DNA from: an uncultured Dialister sp.
GTDB lineage: Bacteria > Bacillota > Negativicutes > Veillonellales > Dialisteraceae
Assembly: GCA_902462205.1 (NCBI GenBank)
Contig: CABQAR010000004.1
Location: forward strand, 52,444 to 116,443
DNA: 64,000 nt
Direction: 5' to 3'
The position numbers and the translations under genes were made by a program. Below are positions 16,758 to 23,869 of the stretch, piece by piece. The notes under the pieces were generated by a model that did no database searches, was not told the origin of the DNA, and worked only from the letters and a program-made list of their open reading frames with translations. Within the stretch, counting starts at the first letter, position 1. Every line of letters starts with the position of its first letter.

Positions 16758-17519
16758 TCATATCCATCCGAAGTGGCGGCACGCGTTATAAATGCCGTCT
16801 TCATCCGCATCGGTCGTGATATATCTGGCCCGTTCCTTCAGCTGGGGCTTCGCATTCCCCATGGCCACCGTCATCCACTCCGGCCGGAACATGGACTGGT
16901 CATTCAGCCCGTCCCCGAAAACGATGATCTGGTCATTCCCGATGCGGAACTTCTCCATGATGGCAAGGATTCCCCGTTCCTTATGAACCGGTTCCACGAT
17001 CATCGTATCCGCGCTGAACCATACATGGGGCAGGCCATGGAGGGGGATTTCCCCCACCTGCGTTTTGCCGCAGGCAATGAATATCTTGTAAATCTGCTCC
17101 GTCTGACGATAGTCATACTCAGGATCGACAGCCGTTTCATAATATCTGTCCGACACCATGTCCAAATAACGGGCCGTCCTTGTGCGACGGTATTTCCTGT
17201 TTTCCATCGCCACCGCCCAGGGATGCTTCTCCTCATCGATTTCATCCAGCAGGCGGAAACACTTTTCTAACGGCAGCCCGTCATGGTACAGGATCTCCCC
17301 ATGATAAGTCACCGCATTGCCTCCATCAGAAACAATCGAGGATATCCCCAGCTCTTCAGCCACTTTCGCCGCGTCCGCCTGTATCCGTCCGGTCGCGATC
17401 GCCACAAAGTCCCCATTCCTCTGCAAAAGCCGGACCGCTTCCCTCGTACTGTCAGGATAATCCGCCGTAAGAGGCGTCGTCAGAGTTCCGTCGATATCAA
17501 AAAAGAAATATTTCTCCAT
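16758..17519 (-). CDS. HAD-superfamily Cof-type phosphatase
   Basis: A 253-residue haloacid dehalogenase-like hydrolase of the Cof/YbiV (IIB cap) group, probably a cytosolic sugar-phosphate or flavin-type phosphatase; substrate unknown. Motif I is FFFDIDGTLT (nucleophile and acid/base Asp), motif II is AIATGR, motif III is the Lys in VHKERGIL and motif IV is VFGDGLNDQSMF. The first codons are MMGGMMEKY; GGGAGG overlaps them, so the Met at 17519 (MEKYFF) is the best-spaced start, with 17534 as the alternative. A minus-strand TATACT lies about 30 bases upstream. Confidence 0.85.
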   Translation of the reverse strand: MEKYFFFDIDGTLTTPLTADYPDSTREAVRLLQRNGDFVAIATGRIQADAAKVAEELGISSIVSDGGNAVTYHGEILYHDGLPLEKCFRLLDEIDEEKHPWAVAMENRKYRRTRTARYLDMVSDRYYETAVDPEYDYRQTEQIYKIFIACGKTQVGEIPLHGLPHVWFSADTMIVEPVHKERGILAIMEKFRIGNDQIIVFGDGLNDQSMFRPEWMTVAMGNAKPQLKERARYITTDADEDGIYNACRHFGWI

Positions 17520-17646
17520 CATTCCTCCCATCATCTGTATGTATAGTATAAAAAAGAAATACTTCCTGCAAGTCGGGTTTATAAGTATTTTCTGTATTTC
17601 TTTGGATTTTCTCTACATCCATATTTAAAAAAAGTGTTCCATTTAT

Positions 17647-17652
17647 TATAAT
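17647..17652 (+). promoter_or_regulatory. -10 element of the phosphoethanolamine transferase gene
   Basis: A perfect TATAAT 35 bases before the ATG at 17687, in AT-rich DNA. The -35 is weak. Confidence 0.45.
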
Positions 17653-17686
17653 AAAAACTAAGTATATTTTTATTTTGGAGATATTT

Positions 17687-19489
17687 ATGATTTCAGCTAT
17701 CCGGTCTGCCCTCATAAGCACATTCAGCACTATTTTTTTTGTCACAGCAGTTTTATATATCGTAGAAGACTATCGGTTTATTTCCACATTGAAGCACTCA
17801 CATGTTTTAGTAGCAGCCGGTATTTCTCTAATTACATGGCTTGGATTGTTTTTTGTATTTAAACCTTCTTTTCTGAAAAAATATTTTCTCCCTGCGCTGA
17901 TTCTTCCATTGATTTGGTTTTCCACCTTTACTTGGGCGTATGGCTTTATGCATTTACCGGAATCAGAAACACTAGGGGATTACTATATTTTTTCATCACT
18001 CCTTTTTTCATCTGCTTATATCATTTTTGCTTGGAAGCAGAAAATCAGGACCGGAGCATACATCTGTTCCCTTCTCTTAGGATTTTTTTATTTTTTGATG
18101 ACCATCATTCCTTCAATTTATATTGCTTATTACATTATCTACAAAAGTGAAATGGACTTATTTGCCATGATGGCCATCGCCATGACAAATATCCATGAAT
18201 CTTTAGAATTTATTCAGACAGTTGCACCGCCTGCTTATATTATCAGTACAATGGCAGGGGTTATAATCCTTTTTTCTTTGTGCCTGTATTTTGCATCAAG
18301 AATTATGATTTCTACTGCATATCAGGACCCTCCGCTTCGCTCCCGCACCCGATTAAGTTACTGTTGTTTTGTCTTTATTACGGTCCTGTTCTTAGGTGGA
18401 TTTATAAGGCAGGCAATGTATATATTCCCCATAAAGATTTACCGTTCAATGCACCAAGGTGGCGGTTCCTATGAACTTTTGCGTACATTAAATGAAAACT
18501 TGGGAAATAATGCAAAAAACATATCTTTTCTTTCCTACCAGACTTCCGCAAAAGGAACACATATCGTTATTATTGGTGAAAGTGCAAATAGAGATCATAT
18601 GGATGCTTTCACTCCTGATTATCCAGAAAAAACAACACCATGGGAAACTGATATGTCCCACTCCCCGGATTTTGCATTCAATACGCGTTCTTATGCCAAC
18701 TTTCCCTCTACGGCCTTATCCCTCACTTATGCATTGACAAGCACCAACCAATATAACAACATCACTCTGAAAAATACCATCAGTCTTGTGGATGCCGCAA
18801 AAGCTGCCGGATACGACACCTACTGGATTTCTTTTCAAGGGCGAAGCTCCCTTGCCAGTGCCGGCGTTTCCGTTATCGGGGAAAGATGTGATAAATCTTA
18901 CTGGGAAGGCGGACTGGACACAGAGGTATTAAAAACCTTAAAAAGACTTCCTTCTTCCCATAAAAGGATTATCTTCATTCATCTTAATGGAAGCCATTAC
19001 AATTACTCTGCACGATTTCCCATGGGATATGGTAACTCCACAGGTATTTCCCCGTCTGATCCCTATTATGATTATGATGTGACCCTTGCTTACGACGACC
19101 AGTTACTGAAAGATATATTCACCTATGCCAAAGAAAATATGAATCTGCAGACGATGATATATTTTTCTGACCATGGCGAGGATATGGCCCATTACCATGG
19201 AACCGCCCCCTTCACATATGACATGGCCCGTATCCCCTTTTGGATTTATATATCGCCGTCTTATCAGAAGCTCCATCCAGGCCTTCTGCCTTCGTTAAGG
19301 AATAATTCCGGTAAAGTGTTTACTAATGATCTGCTTTTTGATACTGCTTCCGGGCTCTGGCAGATAAAAAGCAATTATTATCATGAAATATATGATTTAT
19401 CCTCTCCTGCTTACGCATTGACTGCAGAACAGGCAAGAACCATGCACGGCAAGCGTTTGATCACTGATGATCCGGAGTTTAGAAAGTAA
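17687..19489 (+). CDS. phosphoethanolamine transferase (EptA/CptA-like, sulfatase fold)
   Basis: A 600-residue inner-membrane enzyme. About six N-terminal TM helices (to roughly residue 245) are followed by a periplasmic alkaline-phosphatase/sulfatase domain. The nucleophile motif is IIGESANRDHMDAF with Ser where EptA has Thr, then FIHLNGSHYNYSARFP and metal-binding FSDHGEDMAHYHG. Family members add phosphoethanolamine to lipid A or LPS core, which lowers surface charge and can reduce sensitivity to cationic peptides; the acceptor here is not known. The start has GGAG seven bases upstream; an earlier TTG overlaps it. The gene is visibly more AT-rich than its neighbours, which hints at transfer. 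Confidence 0.85.
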   Translation: MISAIRSALISTFSTIFFVTAVLYIVEDYRFISTLKHSHVLVAAGISLITWLGLFFVFKPSFLKKYFLPALILPLIWFSTFTWAYGFMHLPESETLGDYYIFSSLLFSSAYIIFAWKQKIRTGAYICSLLLGFFYFLMTIIPSIYIAYYIIYKSEMDLFAMMAIAMTNIHESLEFIQTVAPPAYIISTMAGVIILFSLCLYFASRIMISTAYQDPPLRSRTRLSYCCFVFITVLFLGGFIRQAMYIFPIKIYRSMHQGGGSYELLRTLNENLGNNAKNISFLSYQTSAKGTHIVIIGESANRDHMDAFTPDYPEKTTPWETDMSHSPDFAFNTRSYANFPSTALSLTYALTSTNQYNNITLKNTISLVDAAKAAGYDTYWISFQGRSSLASAGVSVIGERCDKSYWEGGLDTEVLKTLKRLPSSHKRIIFIHLNGSHYNYSARFPMGYGNSTGISPSDPYYDYDVTLAYDDQLLKDIFTYAKENMNLQTMIYFSDHGEDMAHYHGTAPFTYDMARIPFWIYISPSYQKLHPGLLPSLRNNSGKVFTNDLLFDTASGLWQIKSNYYHEIYDLSSPAYALTAEQARTMHGKRLITDDPEFRK

Positions 19490-19526
19490 AATAAAACGGA
19501 TGGTATTAACTACCATCCGTTTTATT
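19490..19526. terminator. bidirectional terminator
   Basis: A perfect 16-bp stem, 19490-19505 with 19511-19526, five-base loop, T-rich on both strands. It serves the convergent phosphoethanolamine transferase and gpx genes. Confidence 0.85.
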
Positions 19527-19531
19527 CTTAA

Positions 19532-20074
19532 TCAAAGCAATTTCTTTATAGATTCCTCCATGCTTTCCGGCGTGACCGGCGGTTCGAAGCGGGCCACTAC
19601 GTTCCCTTCTCTGTCAATCAGAAATTTTGTGAAATTCCATTTGATTCCGTCGCCTCCCAGAAGATCCGGGCGTTCTTTTTCCAGATAATCAAATAGACGC
19701 CTGCCTCTCTCGCTGTCCGTATCAATACCGGCAAAGCCTTTTTCTTTTGTAAGGTACTTAAAAATCGGCTGTGCCTTTTTTCCCCGTATGGCCCCTTTTT
19801 CAAACAGAGGAAAGGTCACTCCGTAATTCAGGCGGCAGAACTGTTCGATTTCCGCATTATCAGCCGGTTCTTCCTCAAACTGGTTGCTTGGAAATCCCAG
19901 AATTTCCAGTCCCCGGTCCTTATATTTTCTGTACAGCTTTTCCAGTTCTTCATATTGGGGCGTGAAGCCGCATTTGCTGGCCGTATTGACCACGAGCAGC
20001 ACCTTGCCTTCATAGTCAGCAAGGGATTCTTCTTTCCCTGCAATCGTTTTACAGGTGATATCGTATATCGTCAT
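19532..20074 (-). CDS. glutathione peroxidase family protein (copy 1)
   Basis: A 180-residue thiol peroxidase of the GPx/BtuE family that reduces hydroperoxides, in bacteria usually with thioredoxin rather than glutathione. The catalytic tetrad is visible: Cys in NTASKCGFTPQY (near residue 35), Gln in GFPSNQF, and Trp and Asn in IKWNFTKFL. It uses Cys, not selenocysteine. AGGAGGAAG lies just upstream of the start. It is a tandem duplicate of the next gene, with the same length and N-terminus, separated by a terminator. Confidence 0.92.
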   Translation of the reverse strand: MTIYDITCKTIAGKEESLADYEGKVLLVVNTASKCGFTPQYEELEKLYRKYKDRGLEILGFPSNQFEEEPADNAEIEQFCRLNYGVTFPLFEKGAIRGKKAQPIFKYLTKEKGFAGIDTDSERGRRLFDYLEKERPDLLGGDGIKWNFTKFLIDREGNVVARFEPPVTPESMEESIKKLL

Positions 20075-20154
20075 TCTTCCTCCTCCGTCCCATCATGGCT
20101 GTTCCTTCTATTCCATCATCCGTAACCATGCGGCATATACAAGATCACAAGATT

Positions 20155-20196
20155 CAAAAAGCAGGATGACCAATGTGAATTGATCGTCCTGCTTCT
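20155..20196 (-). terminator. terminator of gpx copy 2
   Basis: On the minus strand AAGCAGGACGA pairs with TCATCCTGCTT, one mismatch, ending in TTTTT. It separates the two peroxidase genes into different transcripts. Confidence 0.75.
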
Positions 20197-20199
20197 TTA

Positions 20200-20745
20200 T
20201 TACAGCAGTTTCTTGATGGCTTCTTCCATGCCGTAAGGGGTGGTGGTCGGTTCGAAGCGGGCCACTACGTTTCCTTCCCTGTCAATCAGGAATTTGGTGA
20301 AATTCCATTTGATATCGTCGCCTTCCATCAGTTCCGGGAAATTTCCCTTGATAAAGTTCGTCAGCCCTTCCGCCTTCGGATGATCCATATCAAAGCCTTC
20401 GAACTTCTTTTCCCCCACGAGGTATTTGAAAAGCGGCTGCGCTGTTTCCCCGCGGACATCGTTCTTTTCAAACATCTGGAATGTCACGCCGTAATTCAGG
20501 CGGCAGAAGCCCTGTATTTCTTCATTGCTTCCCGGATCCTGCTCTGCAAACTGGTTGCTCGGGAATCCCAGGATTTCCAGCCCCTGGTCCTTGTATTTCT
20601 TATATAAGCCTTCCAGTTCCTCATACTGAGGGGTAAAGCCGCACTTGCTGGCCGTATTGGCAATGACCAGTACCTTGCCTTTGTAATCTGCAAGGGATTC
20701 TTCCTTCCCTGCTATTGTTTTACAGGTGAAATCATATACGTTCAT
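20200..20745 (-). CDS. glutathione peroxidase family protein (copy 2)
   Basis: A 181-residue paralogue of the neighbouring peroxidase. It has the same catalytic residues: Cys in NTASKCGFTPQY, Gln in GFPSNQF, Trp/Asn in IKWNFTKFL. Differences cluster in the middle (SNEEIQGFC, KNDVRGETAQPLFKYL). AAAGGAGG is eight bases upstream and a promoter is recognisable at 20785-20813. Two separately promoted copies suggest different timing or substrates. Confidence 0.92.
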   Translation of the reverse strand: MNVYDFTCKTIAGKEESLADYKGKVLVIANTASKCGFTPQYEELEGLYKKYKDQGLEILGFPSNQFAEQDPGSNEEIQGFCRLNYGVTFQMFEKNDVRGETAQPLFKYLVGEKKFEGFDMDHPKAEGLTNFIKGNFPELMEGDDIKWNFTKFLIDREGNVVARFEPTTTPYGMEEAIKKLL

Positions 20746-20784
20746 ATGTAGCCTCCTTTAATAACAAAATCGAAATCTGTCTAT

Positions 20785-20813
20785 ATTATACCTGAATCCT
20801 TCCAATAAACCAA
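20785..20813 (-). promoter_or_regulatory. promoter of gpx copy 2
   Basis: On the minus strand, TTGGTT (complement of 20808-20813), a 17-base spacer and TATAAT (complement of 20785-20790), 40 bases before the start. Confidence 0.65.
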
Positions 20814-20833
20814 TATTTTTTTATCCGCACAAA

Positions 20834-20859
20834 GAAAAAAGAAGCAGCAGAGCCGCTTC
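20834..20859 (-). terminator. terminator closing the riboswitch/triple-repeat transcript
   Basis: On the minus strand GAAGCGGC pairs with GCTGCTTC (8 bp including one G-T) around a three-base loop, followed by six T. It lies upstream of the gpx promoter, so the transcript arriving from the riboswitches should stop before gpx. Confidence 0.7.
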
Positions 20860-20926
20860 AAAAAGGGGGAGGCACCATAGCGCCTCAAATGAGAACTATA
20901 TAATAACATCCGGTCAGATGCTATTA

Positions 20927-21053
20927 CCTAAAGAGGGGGTGAACGATGATGGTTTTCCCTGTAGCCATCATCGTTCGGGGAGTATGGAGTCCCACAGCAT
21001 GAATACTGCGGCTCCTTCACAAATGATATGTAAACTCTTATGCCAGAGTTACT
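20927..21053 (-). repeat. structured repeat unit, copy 3 (last in the transcript)
   Basis: Contains a stem GTAAACTCT/AGAGTTAC (21030-21052), a middle stem built on AGTAT/ATACT, and the signature hairpin at 20941-20976: GAACGATGATGG / CCATCATCGTTC with loop CTACAGGGAAAA on the minus strand. This copy has the longest perfect signature stem. Confidence 0.6.
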
Positions 21054-21157
21054 GTAAAAAGGGGAACGATAGTATTTCCCTGTTACCATCGTTCGGAGAA
21101 AGTGAACCTGCAGGAATCCCTGCAAATGTATGTAAAGCTGTAAAAGCATTTACATCA
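21054..21157 (-). repeat. structured repeat unit, copy 2
   Basis: Contains the stem TGTAAA/TTTACA, a middle stem TGCAGG/CCTGCA, and the signature hairpin at 21064-21094 with loop AACAGGGAAA on the minus strand. The stem sequence differs from the other copies while pairing is largely kept. Confidence 0.6.
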
Positions 21158-21196
21158 TGGATAACCTATCATATGGAAACTCCGAAAGGAGTAATT

Positions 21197-21315
21197 GTAA
21201 AAGGGGGAGAACGATGATATTTCCCTTTACCATCGTTCTTAAGGAGATGAACCTTGCAAAAAATTCCTTGCCAATCTTTTGCATATATGTAAAACCTTGG
21301 AAAGGTATTACATCA
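21197..21315 (-). repeat. structured repeat unit, copy 1 (first in the transcript)
   Basis: Contains the stem ATGTAA..CCTT/AAGG..TTACAT, a middle stem TGCAAAA/TTTTGCA, and the signature hairpin at 21209-21238 with loop AAAGGGAAA on the minus strand, followed by CCCCCTTTTAC. AAAGGG in the loop can pair with CCCTTT downstream, a possible 6-bp pseudoknot. Confidence 0.6.
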
Positions 21316-21333
21316 CGATCACGGAGAACCGGA

Positions 21334-21374
21334 CATAAAATAAAATCCACCCCTGCCATACAGAAAGGGTGGAT
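21334..21374 (-). terminator. terminator of cobalamin riboswitch B
   Basis: On the minus strand ATCCACCC (complement of 21367-21374) pairs with GGGTGGAT (complement of 21345-21352), followed by TTTATTTTA. It is the likely expression platform of the riboswitch just upstream. Confidence 0.7.
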
Positions 21375-21407
21375 GAAACAAGCATCACAAAATATGCTTC
21401 CACACCG

Positions 21408-21607
21408 CCTTCCCATCGCTCGCAGGTCAAACAGCAGTCAAAACAGGCAGTTCTCCTGACTCTGCTTCCTCGCTCCTCCAGCCTTCCCAATTCACTCAGT
21501 GACATTTGTCGGATTCGCTCTGCATTACAGTGGCGGGACCGTGCCGGTTTTTCACCGGTCTTCCCTATTAAGCCCTCATAAGGGCACCTGTTTCCGGTAT
21601 GTAATTG
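21408..21607 (-). ncRNA. cobalamin riboswitch B (second of a tandem pair)
   Basis: The minus strand carries the class signatures in order: GGTGCCC, TTAATAGGGAA, ACCGGTG, CCGCCACTGTAATG, and GTCAGGAGAACTGCC (the B12-box). The distal segment GAGCGATGGGAAGG, shared with the other two riboswitches here, follows. It lies about 75 bases after the terminator of riboswitch A (measured through the leader), so the two act in series. Confidence 0.88.
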
Positions 21608-21639
21608 TTCTCCTCAGTTACCAAATCCTTCTGACCAAT

Positions 21640-21668
21640 AAAAAACCTCTTTACACGAACGCAAAGAG
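21640..21668 (-). terminator. terminator of cobalamin riboswitch A
   Basis: On the minus strand CTCTTT pairs with AAAGAG around a ten-base loop, then GTTTTTT. It lies directly after riboswitch A and before riboswitch B. Confidence 0.65.
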
Positions 21669-21680
21669 ACTGAAGTATCT

Positions 21681-21865
21681 CCTTCCCATCGCTCGTGGGT
21701 CAAACGGTGATTCCGGACAGGCAGTTCTCCTGACTCTGCTTCCTCGCTCTTCCTGTCTTCCCAATTTCCTCAGTGACATTTGTCGGATTCGCTCTGCATT
21801 ACAGTGGCGGGACCGTGCCGGTTTTTCACCGAACTTCCCTATTAAGCCCAAAGGGCACCTGTCTT
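21681..21865 (-). ncRNA. cobalamin riboswitch A (first of a tandem pair)
   Basis: The minus strand shows GACAGGTGCCC, TTAATAGGGAA, GCCACTGTAATG, GTCAGGAGAACTGCCTGTC (closing the GACAG/CTGTC stem), then ACGAGCGATGGGAAGG. It is nearly identical to riboswitch B through the core, so the pair is a recent duplication. A TTGACA promoter lies just upstream. Confidence 0.88.
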
Positions 21866-21883
21866 TCATATTTGGTTGCCATT

Positions 21884-21912
21884 ATATTACCACCATGCGC
21901 GGCCTCTGTCAA
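21884..21912 (-). promoter_or_regulatory. promoter of the tandem riboswitch transcript
   Basis: On the minus strand a perfect TTGACA (complement of 21907-21912), a 17-base spacer and TAATAT (complement of 21884-21889). It lies 55 bases after the stop of the MsrA-like gene. Confidence 0.7.
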
Positions 21913-21966
21913 TCCTAAATTGACTGATTTCCTTTGGTTTATCTTACAAAATCGGCATACCTTATC

Positions 21967-22539
21967 TCAAAAAGTCATGCTGAGCGTGCCTGCTTCTTCC
22001 AGCAGGCGGATATCGATCGGCGAATAGGTTTCGGGATGTTTTTGCAAATAATGCTGCTCTTCGGCCGGCGCTTCGTAGAAATTTTCCAGCTTTTTTACTT
22101 CCGTCCGTATCGGCGGACGGATTTTCTTGCTGCCCTCAAATTCATTGAACACGAGGCAGGATTTGCTCATCTGACGTGAATCCCCTCTGTTCTGGATATA
22201 AGACATGTAGTAAGTAATCTGCGGGACATCCTCGGATGAAATATAATAAACGCCGCTTCGATACTGAGGTCCCTTGCACTTTCCCTGTATGCCGTCTGTA
22301 TACGGATTGATTATGGTAAAAAATATAGAGAGCAATGATCCTATATCTATTTTTTTCGGATTATAAATGACTTTGACACATTCGACAGCCGTGACCGCTC
22401 CGCTTTCCACTTCTTCCTTGCGGGGGCATTCCTTACTGCTGTTCGCAAAGCCTGCAACTGTTTCCACTACACCTTTGATACGCGAGAATACTTCCTGTAT
22501 TCCATAATAGGGACCGCCTGCCAGATATAATTCTTTCAC
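21967..22539 (-). CDS. MsrA-like protein lacking the catalytic cysteine
   Basis: A 190-residue protein with the overall plan of peptide-methionine (S)-S-oxide reductase. The active-site GCFWG is replaced: the N-terminus reads YLAGGPYYGIQEVF, with Pro at the Cys position. The TGHAE region reads VTAVECVK, and the usual QGND-G-QYRS reads QGKCKGPQYRS, with Cys where Asp normally sits. The PY-YRS-GVYY core is otherwise well kept. Normal MsrA chemistry is therefore unlikely; it may be a pseudoenzyme, or use the relocated Cys. It starts at GTG with GAGAGG upstream. It lies between the mut operon and the tandem riboswitches. Confidence 0.75.
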   Translation of the reverse strand: MKELYLAGGPYYGIQEVFSRIKGVVETVAGFANSSKECPRKEEVESGAVTAVECVKVIYNPKKIDIGSLLSIFFTIINPYTDGIQGKCKGPQYRSGVYYISSEDVPQITYYMSYIQNRGDSRQMSKSCLVFNEFEGSKKIRPPIRTEVKKLENFYEAPAEEQHYLQKHPETYSPIDIRLLEEAGTLSMTF

Positions 22540-22584
22540 GGCAATTCCTCTCTTTCTGTCATGGTAATCATTATTGAAACAAAA

Positions 22585-22632
22585 AGGAAAATGAAGAATT
22601 CCCCCGGAGTGCCTCCTCCGGGGATTTTCTTC
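22585..22632 (-). terminator. terminator of the mutA-mutB-meaB operon
   Basis: A long stem, 22593-22609 with 22616-22632 (GAAGAA...CCCCGGAG paired with its complement, one or two mismatches), T-rich on the minus strand, about 50 bases after the meaB stop. Confidence 0.75.
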
Positions 22633-22679
22633 ACTTGAAACATTCTTAATCAGATAACTGTGATCTGCATGAAGTAATA

Positions 22680-23858
22680 TTAATGATTTGTCTGTTCCAG
22701 ATGCCGCCGCGCCGCCCTGTCCATATCAAAGGTACGGATCAGTTCAGCCACTGCCTGGCTGGGTGAAACCACCCCCGTCAGCACGGCCGCACGGATATCG
22801 GGAAGCCTGTTCTTAATGACAGGATCTTCGAAAAACAGGTTGTGAAGATGTTCATCAATCATGCTGCGGACCCAGGAAAGGACCTGTCTCTGGCGCCTGT
22901 TCTCAAAGACGCCGGACTTCTTCGTCACTTTCTCGAATTCCCTCATCACTGCCCATAATTCCAAAAGCCCTGTCTTTTTCAGAGCCGAGCAGCGATAGGC
23001 ATGTGTCTGCCATCCTTCTGTGGCAGGACGGATGAATTCAACCATTCTTTCATATTCGCCCTGCGTTACCTTCGCACGTTCCAGATTGTCACCGTCCGCC
23101 TTATTGACAACGATGGCATCTGCCAGTTCCATAATCCCCTTTTTGATTCCCTGCAGGTCGTCTCCTGCGCCGGTCAGTACGACCAGCATGAAGAAATCGA
23201 CCATATCACGTACTGTCGTTTCAGATTGTCCGACGCCTACCGTTTCCACAAGAAGCACATCGTACCCGGCCGCTTCGCAGAGCAGCATCGTTTCACGGCT
23301 TTTTCTCGCCACGCCGCCCAAGGTCCCTTTGGAGGGAGACGGGCGGATGAAGCAGTTCGGTTCTCTGGAGAGGTTCTGCATACGCGTTTTATCCCCCAGG
23401 ATTGAACCGCCGGTAATGGAGCTTGTCGGGTCGACGGCAAGTGCCGCTACATGGTACCCCTGTTGACAAAGCATGGTGCCAAAAGATTCGATGAAACTAC
23501 TTTTACCTGCGCCGGGCACGCCGGTGATACCGATACGGAGAGCATGGCCTGTACGTGGAAGGAGTGCCTGGAGCACGCGCTGTGCTTTATCAAAATCTTT
23601 CGGAGCATTACTTTCAATCAGGGTAATGGCCTTGGAGAGGATCATACGGTCCCCTCTGGCCACCCCTTCGACGTATTCTTCTACGGATAATTTTTTGCGA
23701 AGCGGTACTTTACGCAGCTGTGTTGCCTCAGGATATTCCTTGGCACCTGTCACGCTGTTCACAGCACTATCGATTCCACGCATAACGGAACATGCGAATT
23801 CCGGATTTTCTTCCTTCGGCACCCAGCTTGGTCTTAAGTCATCATCGTTTTGGGCCAT
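22680..23858 (-). CDS. meaB: methylmalonyl-CoA mutase-associated GTPase MeaB
   Basis: A 392-residue G3E-family GTPase that protects and reloads methylmalonyl-CoA mutase with adenosylcobalamin. Motifs: Walker A GITGVPGAGKSSF near residue 109, Mg-binding ALAVDPTSS, switch III-type region SKGTLGGVA, VETVGVGQSE, and the NKAD base-specificity motif. About 60 extra residues precede the core compared with typical MeaB. It starts 11 bases after mutB, so it is the third gene of the operon. Confidence 0.93.
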   Translation of the reverse strand: MAQNDDDLRPSWVPKEENPEFACSVMRGIDSAVNSVTGAKEYPEATQLRKVPLRKKLSVEEYVEGVARGDRMILSKAITLIESNAPKDFDKAQRVLQALLPRTGHALRIGITGVPGAGKSSFIESFGTMLCQQGYHVAALAVDPTSSITGGSILGDKTRMQNLSREPNCFIRPSPSKGTLGGVARKSRETMLLCEAAGYDVLLVETVGVGQSETTVRDMVDFFMLVVLTGAGDDLQGIKKGIMELADAIVVNKADGDNLERAKVTQGEYERMVEFIRPATEGWQTHAYRCSALKKTGLLELWAVMREFEKVTKKSGVFENRRQRQVLSWVRSMIDEHLHNLFFEDPVIKNRLPDIRAAVLTGVVSPSQAVAELIRTFDMDRAARRHLEQTNH

Positions 23859-23869
23859 ATCACTATACC

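Larger units (their letters stand above)
20834..21374 (-). ncRNA. candidate cobalamin-riboswitch-controlled structured RNA (novel)
   Basis: Between the terminator of riboswitch B and the terminator at 20834-20859 there is no convincing protein gene on the minus strand. Instead there are three tandem structured units (listed separately), each with three hairpins. The unit shared by all three has a stem built on GAACGAT/ATCGTTC with loop AGGGAAA, followed by a CCCCY-UUU tract that could pair with the AGGG of the loop. The transcript would start at the promoter 21884-21912. Reading from the minus strand is inferred from the promoter, riboswitch and terminator order; a plus-strand TATAAT at 20899-20904 leaves the other direction open. 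Confidence 0.45.

Noticed and set aside
20927..21315. CRISPR array
   Set aside because: Only three units, each over 100 bases and internally structured, with no short constant repeat plus unique spacer pattern and no cas genes.
20927..21315. CsrA-type sponge RNA because loops contain A(C)AGGGA
   Set aside because: The loop motif fits, but there are only three sites, no csrA gene is in the window and nonmotile Negativicutes may lack it. Kept only as a mention within the RNA finding.
21157..21459. A possible 100-codon plus-strand gene (MIFPFTIVLKEMN...) with GGGGGAG before the ATG
   Set aside because: It runs through repeat copy 1 and then antisense through riboswitch B and its terminator. 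The equivalent frame is not kept in repeat copy 2, so stems rather than codons are conserved.
20834..21912. Tandem riboswitches controlling gpx copy 2
   Set aside because: A terminator at 20834-20859 and a separate gpx promoter at 20785-20813 stand between them, so gpx is probably independent.
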